Of a stretch of DNA of 22,029 nucleotides, positions 7,783 through 16,222 are shown one piece after another (the stretch's first letter is position 1; the number at the start of each line of letters is the position of its first letter). Under the pieces are notes generated by a model. It was not told where the DNA came from. It did not search any database and saw only the letters and a list, made by a program, of their open reading frames with translations. The stretch spans positions 27,547-49,575 of the forward strand of contig NW_014578114.1 of the NCBI RefSeq assembly GCF_000485595.1. The letters run 5' to 3'. A program made the translations under genes and the position numbers. The stretch comes from Priapulus caudatus. Its lineage: Eukaryota; Priapulida; Priapulimorpha; Priapulimorphida; Priapulidae.

Positions 7783-8396
7783 TCATCTGACATAGTCAGA
7801 TGCAGCTTGTAGAATCGCACGATCGTCCGTCCGTCCGTGCGTCCGTCTGTCCGTCCGTCCGTGCGTCAACAGTTGGCGCGCACAAATCTTAACCGCTCGA
7901 CGTACAGTCACGATACCTCGCACATCGGGGGGGATCGTCAAAACGAGTTGGGATATCGAAGCTGGGGGTCAAAGGTCAAAGAGGGTGTAAAAGAAGGGGG
8001 AACATTCACTCCTTAATTAACTTAAGGTATAGGGAAGAAATGCAGAATTGCGGCACAAAATCTAAACGGCTTGTACCTAGGCTCGTGATAGTCGTGTGTA
8101 TAGCATCATGGTAGGAAAAGCCATCACTGTGCCGCAAATTGGAGGTCAAGGTCAATGGGCACAGGGCAGATTTTAGACATTTTCTGAGGACATGGTTAGG
8201 AGCGATTGAAAAACTTTTTTGTTTTCAGCCGGTGACCTAGCATTTTTATGGCTTTATTGAAAGGACCATGAAATGTCTCTTCTGCTGACATGCGAAGAGT
8301 AAGTGTCGGATAACCTTTTTGACCCTCAAGAGGAGGGTTAAACATGGATTGTTTACTGTCTGTTAGAAAGAATTTGACTGCCGGGTTTGTTAGTAG
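7783..8396. repeat. Dispersed repeat R1, copy 2
   Basis: Homologous to 5558-6175 in the same orientation. This copy has a longer CGTC/CGTG tract (about 7826-7866) than copy 1. It abuts the right end of LINE copy B, whereas copy 1 lies to the left of it. It contains DR1-like GGGTCA-A-AGGTCA at 7966-7978 and a zero-spaced pair at 8143-8154. Confidence 0.75.
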
Positions 8397-9303
8397 AATC
8401 TATACATGCCTCGGATGGATGCGAGGCTACAATGTCACAGTGAAATTTCAAAAGCTAAATTTGGTTAAGAAGGTTTATGCTCCTTAAATCGTATAATTTC
8501 CTATGGCATTCTGGACTGTCCAGTATTTTACATGTAACGTATGCCACTGCCAGTGGCCACTGCCAGTGCATGTGGTGGTGTACTGTGCAGTTTTTGCCTG
8601 CGTTAATTATTTACAGGTGGCAGCTCTCTATTGCAGCCTGTAGGCTTGCGTAGGTAAATGGATGAGTGCTTACCTATTCTGTCTTGCAAATAGTTGTTCG
8701 CTACTAGTAATGATGAGGACTTCCATCTTTAATCTGAAGACACTGTAACGTACGCGCCATCTCGTGGCAACTTTCATAACGATCCCAACGAACATTCCTT
8801 TGAGAAGGTTCCTGATACCATCCCTGTCATTCCACTGTTTCGGCGTGTATGTGAACACATTTGGCACTAACAGGGTTTACTAGAATCCCACCACTCCACC
8901 AGAGTCACGCAGTAGACGTTAGATGACGCTGCTCGCCCGCGGCACTCTGTGACATTGTATTTATTGAAGCTCCAAGTGCCTGTGGGATTGTCAACAGTCA
9001 ACAGACACACCACACCACCAGCTACCACCACCAACGCAACAACAACAACAACACTTTAATTTGCTCTCTGCATCTTGTATTATGTTACTGATTTTACATT
9101 TACTGACGCACACTGTTTGTTGCCAACAATTTTGGTGTTTACCGTTACTTAATGTTATACTGTTAGTATTAATAATTTGTTCTACATGTACTCGTAACGG
9201 CGTTACGTAAATTAAGGTTTGGCAAGAGTAAAATGAGCATGTGGGGCAGTAGTCTCTAGTACCCTGCAGCAACTGTAGCGCCGGCTATAGACTACAGAGC
9301 TAG
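8397..9303. other. No gene; short palindromic duplication and ACC/AAC simple repeats
   Basis: The stretch between R1 copy 2 and the gypsy element. A perfect 13-bp tandem duplication (GCCACTGCCAGTG at 8543-8555 and 8556-8568) contains the palindrome CAGTGGCCACTG. Trinucleotide repeats (ACC then AAC) lie at 9006-9054. The minus-strand frame at 8670-8867 starts at GTG and shows no recognisable domain, so I leave it out as a gene. Confidence 0.55.
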
Positions 9304-9497
9304 TGGACAGTTTTATTGTTTGTTGATCGATGATATCAAACCATAATTGAACTCCGAATATTAAAAACCTCGTTTCTGTCCAATCCATTCCCGCTGCTCC
9401 TTTATTTCTTATTTCCGGATGTCCGCTGCGCATGCGTCACATTGCACACATAGAATCAGCATTCGATACAAAACAAACACTAGGGCTGGACATCACA
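9304..9497 (-). repeat. 3' LTR of the gypsy element
   Basis: Matches 14093-14291 from the TTATTGTTTGTTGATCGATG block to the terminal GGACATCACA. Compared with the other LTR there is one clear substitution (near 9415) and about five small indels. The last ten or so bases at its outer end (9304-9312) are diverged from the expected TGTAATGTTC, so that boundary is approximate. Confidence 0.9.
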
Positions 9498-9510
9498 TTC
9501 CTCCCCAACC
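9498..9510 (-). other. Polypurine tract
   Basis: On the minus strand the bases directly before the 3' LTR read GGTTGGGGAGGAA, followed at once by the LTR start TGTGATGTCC. This is the standard position and composition of the tract that primes plus-strand DNA synthesis in LTR retrotransposons. Confidence 0.75.
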
Positions 9511-9779
9511 TTGAACAGAATGTCTATGCCAATACAAAAAATGATTAAAACACTGATTACTTTGCTTTAGTTTACATGAGCGCAATTTTAAACAAAAACC
9601 GATATTCAGCAGTAGCTGATGAAACATCGGAATATCGTTATACATGATTACAGAAATTTAAACATGGTACCAGAGTAAACTTCAATCCTTTAGCACCAGT
9701 CCTTAAATTGAAAAGAACTCTGTTTGTATAATGGTACATTCTAACAACATTAATCTTTCAGGGTCAGGGTAGATTGCCG

Positions 9780-10165
9780 TTCCCTGAGCATAGAAGGCTA
9801 GTTCTACTTTCATGACGAAGTCCTTGAATCTCTGCCGCGAAGCCGACGCTCTCGCTGCGGTCTGCCGTTGCACTCAGGTAGCCTTGGAGCGTTGCGTGGA
9901 CCACAGTGTCCGGGCGGCGGATCGTCTGACGTCCGGGCTAACTGGTGCAGTCCCAGCATCATCTCCTCCTCATCAGACGACGTCGGACGTTTTTCGGACG
10001 TGTGGGGGCGCAGGATGTGTTGAATCGGGACGAGTTTTTGGTTACTGTCTTTTCCCAGACATTCTGCCTTGTCACCAATCCGACCGTTTTCTCTTTCGTC
10101 ACACGAGGGGTCGGACCAAACGGCGGTCCAGACTTCTCATTCCTCTCTCTCGATGAGCACCAGGT
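9780..10165 (-). pseudogene. C-terminal part of gypsy pol (degenerate)
   Basis: The region between the integrase fragments and the polypurine tract. Minus-strand frames here contain acidic (DEEEMM, near 9960) and Arg-rich segments of the kind found in the tail of gypsy integrases, but they are broken and the true stop is unclear. The plus-strand frames at 9812-10156 and 9945-10286 are antisense shadows. The assignment rests on position in the element more than on motifs. Confidence 0.5.
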
Positions 10166-10701
10166 TCACGCAATTTTTATACCAGGACTCTCTGACGTAT
10201 TGCCTTTCGATCCGCATACACCTTTCATCCTTGCTTCTGGACTCACTGGTCCTTCTGGCGGACGTCGTGCTGCGGTTGCTCTGTGACGCGATCCGGGCGT
10301 AGGGTTGTTTTGATGCGTCCTGCTCCGAACAATCAGCGTTAGCTGGCGAGGTATACCCAGTGCTGCTGTGAGGGGTTGCTCGATAGTTGATGCCAGGAAG
10401 CTGTGCAAGCTCACTGGTTGCCAGGCTTTTCCCTTTCCGCTATGGCAGCCTTAATGACTTCTTTACTGTCCTCAATAAAGCGTTCGGCCTCACGGCATTG
10501 CGAGCGGCACACAGGTCGTGAAGTAATCTCTACGAGCTGAACCCTTTTGTGCCGTGCGTAGCCAGATGAATGCGCCTGCTGTTGAAGGGGGGGTCCCGTT
10601 GTCCGACTTGACCACATCGGGTACACGAATTCATCCAATGATCTTGTCAAGGACAGGCGATGACAGCACTTGCTGGTGAGAGAGCGACAACTGGATTCCA
10701 T
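10166..10701 (-). pseudogene. Gypsy integrase catalytic core and downstream part
   Basis: The integrase would insert element DNA into the genome. On the minus strand, 10411-10701 retains the Gly-Pro-Pro block (TTGPPLQQQ, at the expected site of the second catalytic Asp, which is itself altered by a frame change) and EAERFIEDSKEVIKAAIAER, which carries the Glu of the D,D-35-E triad in its usual ERF context. 10166-10414 continues with the tail segment ARMKGVCGSKGNTSESPGIKI in a partly shifted frame. At least two frameshifts disrupt the domain. Confidence 0.8.
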
Positions 10702-10856
10702 CGACGAACGTGCGTGAGAAGTCGTCGGAGATTACCATAAAGTGCGTACCCATGCCAGGTACCTGTCCAAATTCAGTGCTGATCTCTGACCATGGACGTT
10801 CAGGCAGTGCGAACTATTTTAGGGGTTCCCAGTGTTTGGGTGGGCGTCGCGCCTAC

Positions 10857-11067
10857 CTAGGCCGACGCCATGCAACTACGAATCATTTCCTCTACTCGAT
10901 GGTCTATTAACGCTGAACCACACTTTCTCACGTATGAAGCGCCATTCGTCTTGACCATGCGCTTGATGACAACGTGTGCCAGCCTCGACAGCCGCGTCGG
11001 TGTTGCAGTCATGTGGTACAACAATCGCTGGCCACGTAGAATCAAGTTGCCGGTCATTCCGGCTCAC
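10857..11067 (-). pseudogene. Gypsy integrase zinc-binding (HHCC) domain
   Basis: Two overlapping minus-strand frames each hold parts of the N-terminal integrase zinc domain. One reads NLILRGQRLLYHM and VEEMIRSCMAS, with the Cys-x-x-(Cys) half. The other reads ATRCHQAHGQD-like sequence and IREKVWFSVNRP, with the His half. The domain is recognisable only by reading across frames, so a frameshift lies inside it. It lies upstream of the catalytic core, as expected. Confidence 0.8.
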
Positions 11068-11718
11068 GGACAGTTCCCCTCGAACTTTGTGAATTCGATC
11101 GAATGATGCCTGTTAACACCGCGGTCGTTGTCTCGCGATCTCGCCATTTGCCTAAAACGGATGGCGTTGAATGACAAGCTTGCAGGTCGCATCGGCGTTC
11201 GGTGCAGTTGTGGAGTTCAGTCAGCGGTTCATTGCTGTTGGGTGCAGAAGTAGGCAGCGATGTGGTTGATGTACTCCTCCATAACCCTCCTCCTTCTCTC
11301 CTTAAGAGCACTCAGTGACGCTACCGTGCGTATCTTGACAGTAATCTGCTGGATTGTCCTTTCCCCGCTTACGATACTTCAGCCTCGATCTCGTACGGCT
11401 GAGTCTGAGTGTCACACGTTCGATACGTTGCTAGGAGGCTTTGACCGCGGATTTATTGTATCAGCGGCACCAGCTGGTTTGTGCGTCGGTGTATATGGTT
11501 ACTGCGACTTTCCCATCACATAGATGTGAAGGTGATTCACAGGCACCATAGCTAAAAACAGCCATGGTGTCGGCGCTCTGTTTGGCTGTAACGCTGTTCA
11601 ACTGAGTGTAAGCGCTCTGCTGGCAACTGTACAGTGTGACGCGGGCGCGCGTCGTTTCATCTGCCTGCATCAGGAACATTGCGCAGAGACCTACAAGGCA
11701 CTGCATCGACGTGCAGTT
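11068..11718 (-). pseudogene. Gypsy RNase H region (degenerate)
   Basis: By element order this should encode the RNase H that removes the RNA template, plus the linker to integrase. Minus-strand frames are short and interrupted. A segment at 11461-11706 contains stretches of plausible frame but no intact Asp-Glu-Asp set that I can point to. The call rests on position between clear reverse transcriptase and clear integrase. Confidence 0.55.
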
Positions 11719-12748
11719 TCAGTTGCCAATGAGCGGATGCGAAGCTAACCGCCAGTATGCGCGCTTTGTGTCAGTGCGCGCTTCAGCGCATTCGAAAGTG
11801 CTTGATGTTTGCCAACCATTGCCCGCGGCATGTCTTTCTTGGGTCAGTCTCTCGGACGGTCGTGCGTGATTGTTTGCCGTAGTCGCTGCGACGAATCTGG
11901 ACCCGCAGTAGTTTGACATTCCGAGGAGACTACGATCATCGGCTGCAGACGTGTTGGCGGTTCCATCTCCAAGAATTGGCTTGGATTTTCGAATGGATCA
12001 GCGCGCAAGACCTGCTTTCGAGAAGATGTGACCGAAGAATTCAAGTGAATGTTTTGTTGCAACTCGCACTTCTTCTGGAGAGAGTGGCAGCCCTTTTTCC
12101 TCAGACGTTGGAATGCCTGCTGCGAGTTCCTCGTCGTGTGCCGTTTGGTCAGTTCCGAAACGACGTATGTCATCGCTCAGGTTGTTGATGATCACGCATT
12201 GAGCAGCCGGCTAGGGCTTGTCTGATGGCTTCTTGAAAAACCTCGGCAGCGCCTACAGATGCCGGAAATTCAACCTGTGTGAATTCCTCAGGCGACGTGT
12301 GTGGCGAACGTTGTAATGCTACCGTGATGCCTCGTCGAGTTCTAGCTGGTTATAGCTTGATTTTAGGTCTAGTGCTTAAAAAAACACTGTCGCACCGTTG
12401 AGGTTCGTTCACAAGCTCGTTGAATTGTAGGCCGTTGAAGTGGCGTTCGCCCTCTTTATTGCTGCTGTTTGCACATCGCATGTCCGATGCACACACCGAG
12501 CTGTCGCGTTTTTTCTCGGGACACAGACCACTGGAGAGACCCACGGGTGTCGGGCCGGTAGGGTCGTTTGAAGTACCTCCTAGGTCTTCATCTGCTTGAA
12601 GAATTGAGGCTTCAAGCGTCTTTGCGCAACGTGAAATGGAACGCGATCGATGTGTCTGTGGCTACAGTTGACGGTTTCATCAATGCTGTAGGTGCAACGT
12701 ATATAGTCCTTCACTTACCAGACCAGTGAACAGGTCGCTATAATTCAC
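11719..12748 (-). pseudogene. Gypsy reverse transcriptase (frameshifted)
   Basis: Motifs appear in the expected order on the minus strand, but in several frames. They are HPWVSPVV (near 12530-12560), DMRCAN and LVNEPQRCDSVF (12350-12544), the catalytic box NNLSDDI with LEFFGHIFSKAGL (11998-12195), then MSNYCGSRF (11893-11919), the conserved Asn-Tyr-Cys-x-Arg-Phe block that follows the palm. The catalytic box has Leu-Ser-Asp-Asp where Tyr/Phe-x-Asp-Asp is usual. A parallel frame at 11844-12173 carries AFQRLRKKG and KKCEL, which belong between those blocks, so frameshifts lie within that interval. The domain order matches Ty3/gypsy pol. Confidence 0.88.
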
Positions 12749-13400
12749 TCACCATGTTGTTCTGCATTGACCGTCTCCCAATTGGCGTTTCACCAGTGTG
12801 ATGAGCTTGAGTTGACGTACTGTCTGCCAACTGAGAAGTGAGGCGCTTCCGTTGCGTACTACGGGTGAGTGTTGCATCACATGACCTGTTCTTGTAATGT
12901 CAGCGCACGATTTGTAACTCTCCAAGCGTTTGCAGTGGTGTCGTCTCCCATACCGTATATCCTTGCTGAAGAACGTTGTGAGGCGCGGCGGACATTTGCA
13001 TGGAGTGGTAGTGTTCCTCAGAGAGCAGGTTTGACGCTTCTCAGCCGAGTCAGCCATCATGGTTGATGCTGGTTGTTGCGCAATGTTCGATGTCAAAATG
13101 TGGTGAGGCGGCTTGACCTTCTTATGTTCACCCTTGTAGGTGTACATCAGGTGTCCTTCCACGCTCCTCCTAATTTGGTGCGCACTCTTGACGTTGACAA
13201 ACGATACTGCGAGCAAAATGGTTTTGCTTACCACAACTTCTACAGTTGACCCGTCATGCCCGGCACATTCTTGAATCCACCTTGTGTGGCCACTGACCTC
13301 CACAGTTCCGGCCACTTCTTAGTGGTGCTGTTTGGAGCTGGTTTTGGATGGCGAGTTTGGTGAGAACATTCCGGCGGCTGTTTGGATGGACATGCTGTTT
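12749..13400 (-). pseudogene. Gypsy gag nucleocapsid and protease region (degenerate)
   Basis: One minus-strand frame stays open for 188 codons (12749-13315) but its peptide is not a known domain. In a different frame, about 13208-13240, the segment CRSCGKQNHFAR matches a Cys-x-x-Cys-x-x-x-x-His zinc knuckle, the nucleic-acid-binding motif of gag nucleocapsid; its final Cys is a few residues late. A protease Asp-Thr/Ser-Gly motif was not found, probably because of frame breaks. The long frame therefore appears to be a chance shadow. Confidence 0.6.
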
Positions 13401-13608
13401 ATGACTTTGATGGCGAACTTGGTTTGTTCCGGCTTATGGAGATTAACCCCTTGACTCTTGATCGCATTGGCGTGTGCATTGTGTGACTCCAGGTTGCGGG
13501 CGATATTGCACTAGCTGGTGCTAATGTTACGTCCGGATCACTCAGCCCCTTGTCACGCACCTTGTCTAGCCGACAACCCATGATGATCTGTGACTTTAAC
13601 CTCTGGCA
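13399..13608 (-). pseudogene. Gypsy gag, middle fragment
   Basis: The minus-strand frame 13399-13581 contains DPDVTLAPASAIS and a Lys-Gly-rich tail. It resembles the capsid C-terminal region of gypsy gag proteins, where an Asp-x-Thr-Leu-x-x-Ala-x-x-Ile-Ala pattern is common. A frameshift separates it from the N-terminal gag frame at 13609-14046, and another probably lies within it, because the second half reads as low-complexity sequence. Confidence 0.65.
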
Positions 13609-14046
13609 TTAGGCTCCGCGAACTGACGGTTTCTGCCAGTTGTTTAAGGATACAGTAAAAATCTCTATGTTGGGTGTATCCTGGACAGTTTTCTTGAAGA
13701 GGTATTCTTGAAATTCAATGTTGGCTCGCGGGTTAAAAATAAGCAGTGATGGCGCAGTTACTCGCCCGTAAAGTCCTGACCTGGCGACAGCTGTTTGACT
13801 CTCCGACCCTGGAATTTCCGGGATAGGCTCCAATAACTGCTGATCGAAGCTGTCTACGATGTCGTTGAGGTCGGAACCACCGTACATAAGCAGTAATCCC
13901 TTCTTTTGCACCGCGTTAACTATGCCACAGCCGTTGAAAACGTTACATTCCAATCTACGCAGCCATTTCGTCCATCGGACATTTTTGCCTTCGGATCGGC
14001 AATCAAACGGCTCGTACGGAGGCGGTTGTAGCTGAATTGCTGCCAT
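13609..14046 (-). CDS. Gypsy gag N-terminal fragment (matrix/capsid-like)
   Basis: Open frame of 145 codons beginning at the ATG at 14044-14046, the first ATG downstream of the primer site. The wider frame opens two codons earlier with GTG, which I reject as a start. The sequence starts MAAIQLQPPPYEPFD and includes WTKWLRRLE, a pattern (Pro-Pro-rich start, then Trp-x-x-Trp-x-x-x-Phe/Leu) that I associate with gag of mag-like gypsy elements. Its product would form the particle that packages element RNA. The frame is cut short compared with a full gag by a stop at 13609-13611, and homologous sequence resumes in another frame. Probably inactive. Confidence 0.8.
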   Translation of the reverse strand: MAAIQLQPPPYEPFDCRSEGKNVRWTKWLRRLECNVFNGCGIVNAVQKKGLLLMYGGSDLNDIVDSFDQQLLEPIPEIPGSESQTAVARSGLYGRVTAPSLLIFNPRANIEFQEYLFKKTVQDTPNIEIFTVSLNNWQKPSVRGA

Positions 14047-14078
14047 TTTCACTCACGTGCTTCCTTAGTGATCGTTTG

Positions 14079-14091
14079 ATCCTCGTCGCCA
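14079..14091 (-). other. Primer-binding site, tRNA-Ser type
   Basis: On the minus strand, one base after the end of the 5' LTR, the sequence reads TGGCGACGAGGAT. This is complementary to the 3' end of animal tRNA-Ser (GCU type: ...ATCCTCGTCG plus CCA), 13 bases in a row. Serine tRNA primers are known for mag-lineage gypsy elements. Confidence 0.75.
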
Positions 14092-14092
14092 A

Positions 14093-14291
14093 TGTAATGT
14101 TCTTATTGTTTGTTGATCGATGATATCAAACCATAATTGAACTCCGAATATTATAAAAACCTCGTTTCTGTCCAATCCATTCCCGCTGCTCCTTTATTTC
14201 TTATTCCCGGATGTCCGCTCGCGCATGCGTCACATTGCACACATAGAATCAGCATTGATACAAAACGTAAACACTAGGGCTGGACATCACA
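14093..14291 (-). repeat. 5' LTR of the gypsy element
   Basis: 199 bp. Read in the element's direction, it starts TGTGATGTCCAGCC and ends ACATTACA, so it has the usual TG...CA ends. It is near-identical to 9304-9497. Promoter and poly(A) functions are expected but no TATA box is convincing. Confidence 0.92.
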
Positions 14292-14343
14292 ACAGTAACA
14301 CTAGTAGCCATATCAGATCAACGGGCTACAACACAAGTAGAGA

Positions 14344-14358
14344 TTGTTGTTGTTGTTA
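14344..14358. repeat. (TTG)n simple repeat
   Basis: A short run of TTG trinucleotides just outside the gypsy 5' LTR; five imperfect units. Confidence 0.7.
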
Positions 14359-14483
14359 TTCATTAATCCTCCTGTTACACGAGGTCATGGTTGCAATGTT
14401 TACACGCTTTGTATTGTTAGCTTCCAGTGTTTCCTTATAGTAAACTAAAATAAAATTGGGGGTTAACAACAGAGTGTCTGTGG

Positions 14484-14705
14484 CTAGATTACTGGAAGGG
14501 ACTCAGACAGGAATCTGGAGAGGGCCTGTTTGATGATGGCATCCATCTCTGGTGTTAGATTCTTGTTTTCCCCAGTTAGGGTGGCAATGTTAATTGTCTG
14601 ATGGTTTGGGTTGGTGTTGGTCTTCACATACCCCATGTAGCTGCCCGAGTTTGGTTTAGTTAGGAAACGATAGAGGGCGCGGCAAGTTAAGCCTATACGC
14701 GTCAG
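14484..14705 (-). CDS. Probable terminal coding exon, product unknown
   Basis: The minus strand is open from after a TGA at 14706-14708 to a TAG at 14484-14486, 73 sense codons. The peptide is well-mixed and protein-like: it contains LYRFLTKPNSGSYMGYVKTN, then an Asn/Thr-rich segment, then LTPEMDAIIKQALSRFLSES, a likely amphipathic C-terminal helix. The only Met-initiated frame is 50 codons from 14636. Two acceptor-like AGs exist on the minus strand: one just after TATAG (14694) and a better one, CTAAC followed by TCGGGCAG (near 14643), which would start the exon at Ser-Tyr-Met-Gly. I do not recognise the family. It could be the last exon of a host gene on the minus strand or a remnant of another element. 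Confidence 0.45.
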   Translation of the reverse strand: MTRIGLTCRALYRFLTKPNSGSYMGYVKTNTNPNHQTINIATLTGENKNLTPEMDAIIKQALSRFLSESLPVI

Positions 14706-14708
14706 TCA

Positions 14709-15379
14709 CGCGCCAGTGTGGAATACGGCACCACACGCAAGGTTGCATTTCGTTAGTCGATCGTGTAGTCAGCCTTTTCTATATATGTATGTGGATTCTG
14801 TAGTGATGTAAAGGGATGTAAAGGTGTCACAAATCTTTCGGTGAGTTACTAGTGATTGTTCATAATCTTAAAGACACTGAAAATCGTATAATTGCTGGAT
14901 TTAGCTCAATGAGAGTCATACCACATTGGTAGCTATAGTCGTCCTTGTTTTGGTTTTAGTTTCGATTGCGGTTGCGTGTTGAGAGGAAATTCTCGATGTT
15001 CGCAGTTATATTTTCGTGATGTTTATGCTGTATTTAAGAGTTTGAGGTGCAGTTCAGTTAATAGTGTACGCGTTTCTGCAGTTTAGAACTTTGTTCAGGA
15101 TATAATTGTTGGGATAGAATTGTACTAGGAGTTATTTAGTAAAGTCTTTTTTTGGTGTATTGTTTCAGTGAATCACACTATTGGCACGCTATCGTTATCG
15201 TCGGCACTGTCATTATCGTCGCCGTTGTCGTTGACGTAGTTGAACGCGCGCACGCAGGCGCTGTTGCCGCTACTATCATAAGCGTTATTGTCATCGGTGT
15301 CGTCGGTGTTCACACCACGTTCGTGGTGACATAATAAACAAAGAGGAGACAGATTCTGTTGGTGATGAATTACATCTTC
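14709..15379. other. No gene; degenerate CGT-trinucleotide tract
   Basis: 15189-15330 is a degenerate (CGT/TGT/CAT) trinucleotide-rich tract. The plus-strand frame across it (15152-15334) starts at TTG and gives a Val/Ile-rich peptide that follows from the repeat. Its position just past the 3' end of the minus-strand LINE remnant at 15380 suggests the LINE's 3' untranslated region or tail. The rest (14709-15150) shows no gene. Confidence 0.45.
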
Positions 15380-15676
15380 GTTTCGTTGGCTACATCCTAT
15401 ACCCCAGATCGATCGTGTCGGTCATCTTCTCCCTGCTATCCCTGAGTCGTGAGCAATGGAAGATCTTGTGGTCCACGGTCTCATTGGCAAGTCAACAGTC
15501 ACAGAGGGGACTATTGCTTGCCCTGATCTTGAACATGTGGTCTTTCAGTTTTGTATGTCCAGTTCTTATCCGGTTGAGCTTGGTTTCCGTTCTGCGGTTG
15601 GTGAGGCTGCGAACGCTGCTTACGTTTACCTTTGGCTCCAGACGATGAAAATACCTGCCTGTTTCAGAGCTGTCTC
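15380..15676 (-). pseudogene. LINE C-terminal zinc-motif region
   Basis: After the TGA at 15677-15679 the same minus-strand frame continues with protein-like sequence (RTGHTKLKDHMFKI) and the pattern CDC...ETVDHKIFHC, a Cys-x-Cys-x7-His-x4-Cys motif that ends many RNase H-bearing LINE proteins, interrupted by a second in-frame TGA after CDC. The plus-strand frames here (15415-15680) are antisense shadows. Confidence 0.75.
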
Positions 15677-16212
15677 ATGAACCCTGCCATCGCTCTAACA
15701 AGGCTTTCTTGATTTCTCCTTTGGCTTCGGAGAAGGAAAGCGGAGAGTGGTCTTCAGATTCAACCATTTCTGCGGCCTCGAGGGCTGCCTGTTTCGCTTC
15801 TTCATCTGCGAGTTTGTTTGCGGCCAGGTCTGCATGTCCTGCTACCCAGCAAATGTCGATCTTGATGTTATTTGTGTATAGCTGCTTAACTCTTTCTTGG
15901 ATGTTCGAGTTAAGTGTTGTGAAATTGTTGTTTTGTTGGGGGGCCGTGACAGGGAGAATGGCGCTTTGGCAGTCTGAGAAGATTCTGAGTTTTGATATGG
16001 TGGGAGCGCAGAGTAGTTGACTGCGAAATCCATTGCAAGGAATATTGCCTGAAGTTCTCCATGATAGCTGCTGCGTTTACACGAGACTGTCTTTCGAATG
16101 GCGATAGCTTGGCTGTTGATGCCATTTGCGTAGACGATGGCTGCCGCCCCACAGGGTCCAGGATTCCCGAGAATTTGATGTGGTATAAACGGGTTAGGGT
16201 TTGGTGATTCAT
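15677..16212 (-). pseudogene. LINE RNase H domain, frameshifted
   Basis: RNase H would degrade the RNA strand after first-strand synthesis. On the minus strand three conserved pieces lie in order in two frames. GPCGAAAIVYANG with SYHGELQAIFLAMD carries the Glu (about 16030-16170). IFSDCQSAI carries the second Asp (about 15970). ICWVAGHADLAANKLADEEA has the Gly-His...Ala-Asp pattern (about 15800-15865). The frame ends early, with ERWQGS followed by TGA (15677-15679) where Trp is usual, consistent with a TGG-to-TGA change. Confidence 0.82.
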
Positions 16213-16222
16213 GAGGACTTGG

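Larger units (their letters stand above)
9304..14291 (-). mobile_element. Ty3/gypsy LTR retrotransposon, full structure, inactive
   Basis: An element of about 5 kb on the minus strand. It has two near-identical LTRs, a primer-binding site and a polypurine tract in the right places, and remains of gag, reverse transcriptase and integrase in that order. Integrase downstream of reverse transcriptase places it in Ty3/gypsy (Metaviridae), not copia. The tRNA-Ser-type primer site, short LTRs and about 5-kb length fit the mag lineage (inference). The reading frames are broken at many points by small indels, so no protein can be made from this copy as written. No clean target duplication: ACAG (9307-9310 and 14292-14295) is possible only if the left LTR has lost its last bases. 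Confidence 0.93.

Noticed and set aside
7826-7866. CRISPR-like array in the CGTC-rich tract
   Set aside because: It is a 4-bp microsatellite without spacers, in eukaryotic repeat DNA.
9812-10286. Plus-strand ORFs over 110 codons
   Set aside because: They are antisense to gypsy pol and show no domain.
12749-13315. 188-codon frame inside the gypsy element as a host gene
   Set aside because: It lies in gag-pol order on the element's strand, and the real zinc-knuckle signal is in another frame.
15152-15334. Hydrophobic Val/Ile-rich peptide resembling a membrane protein
   Set aside because: Starts at TTG and is produced by a degenerate CGT/TGT trinucleotide repeat.
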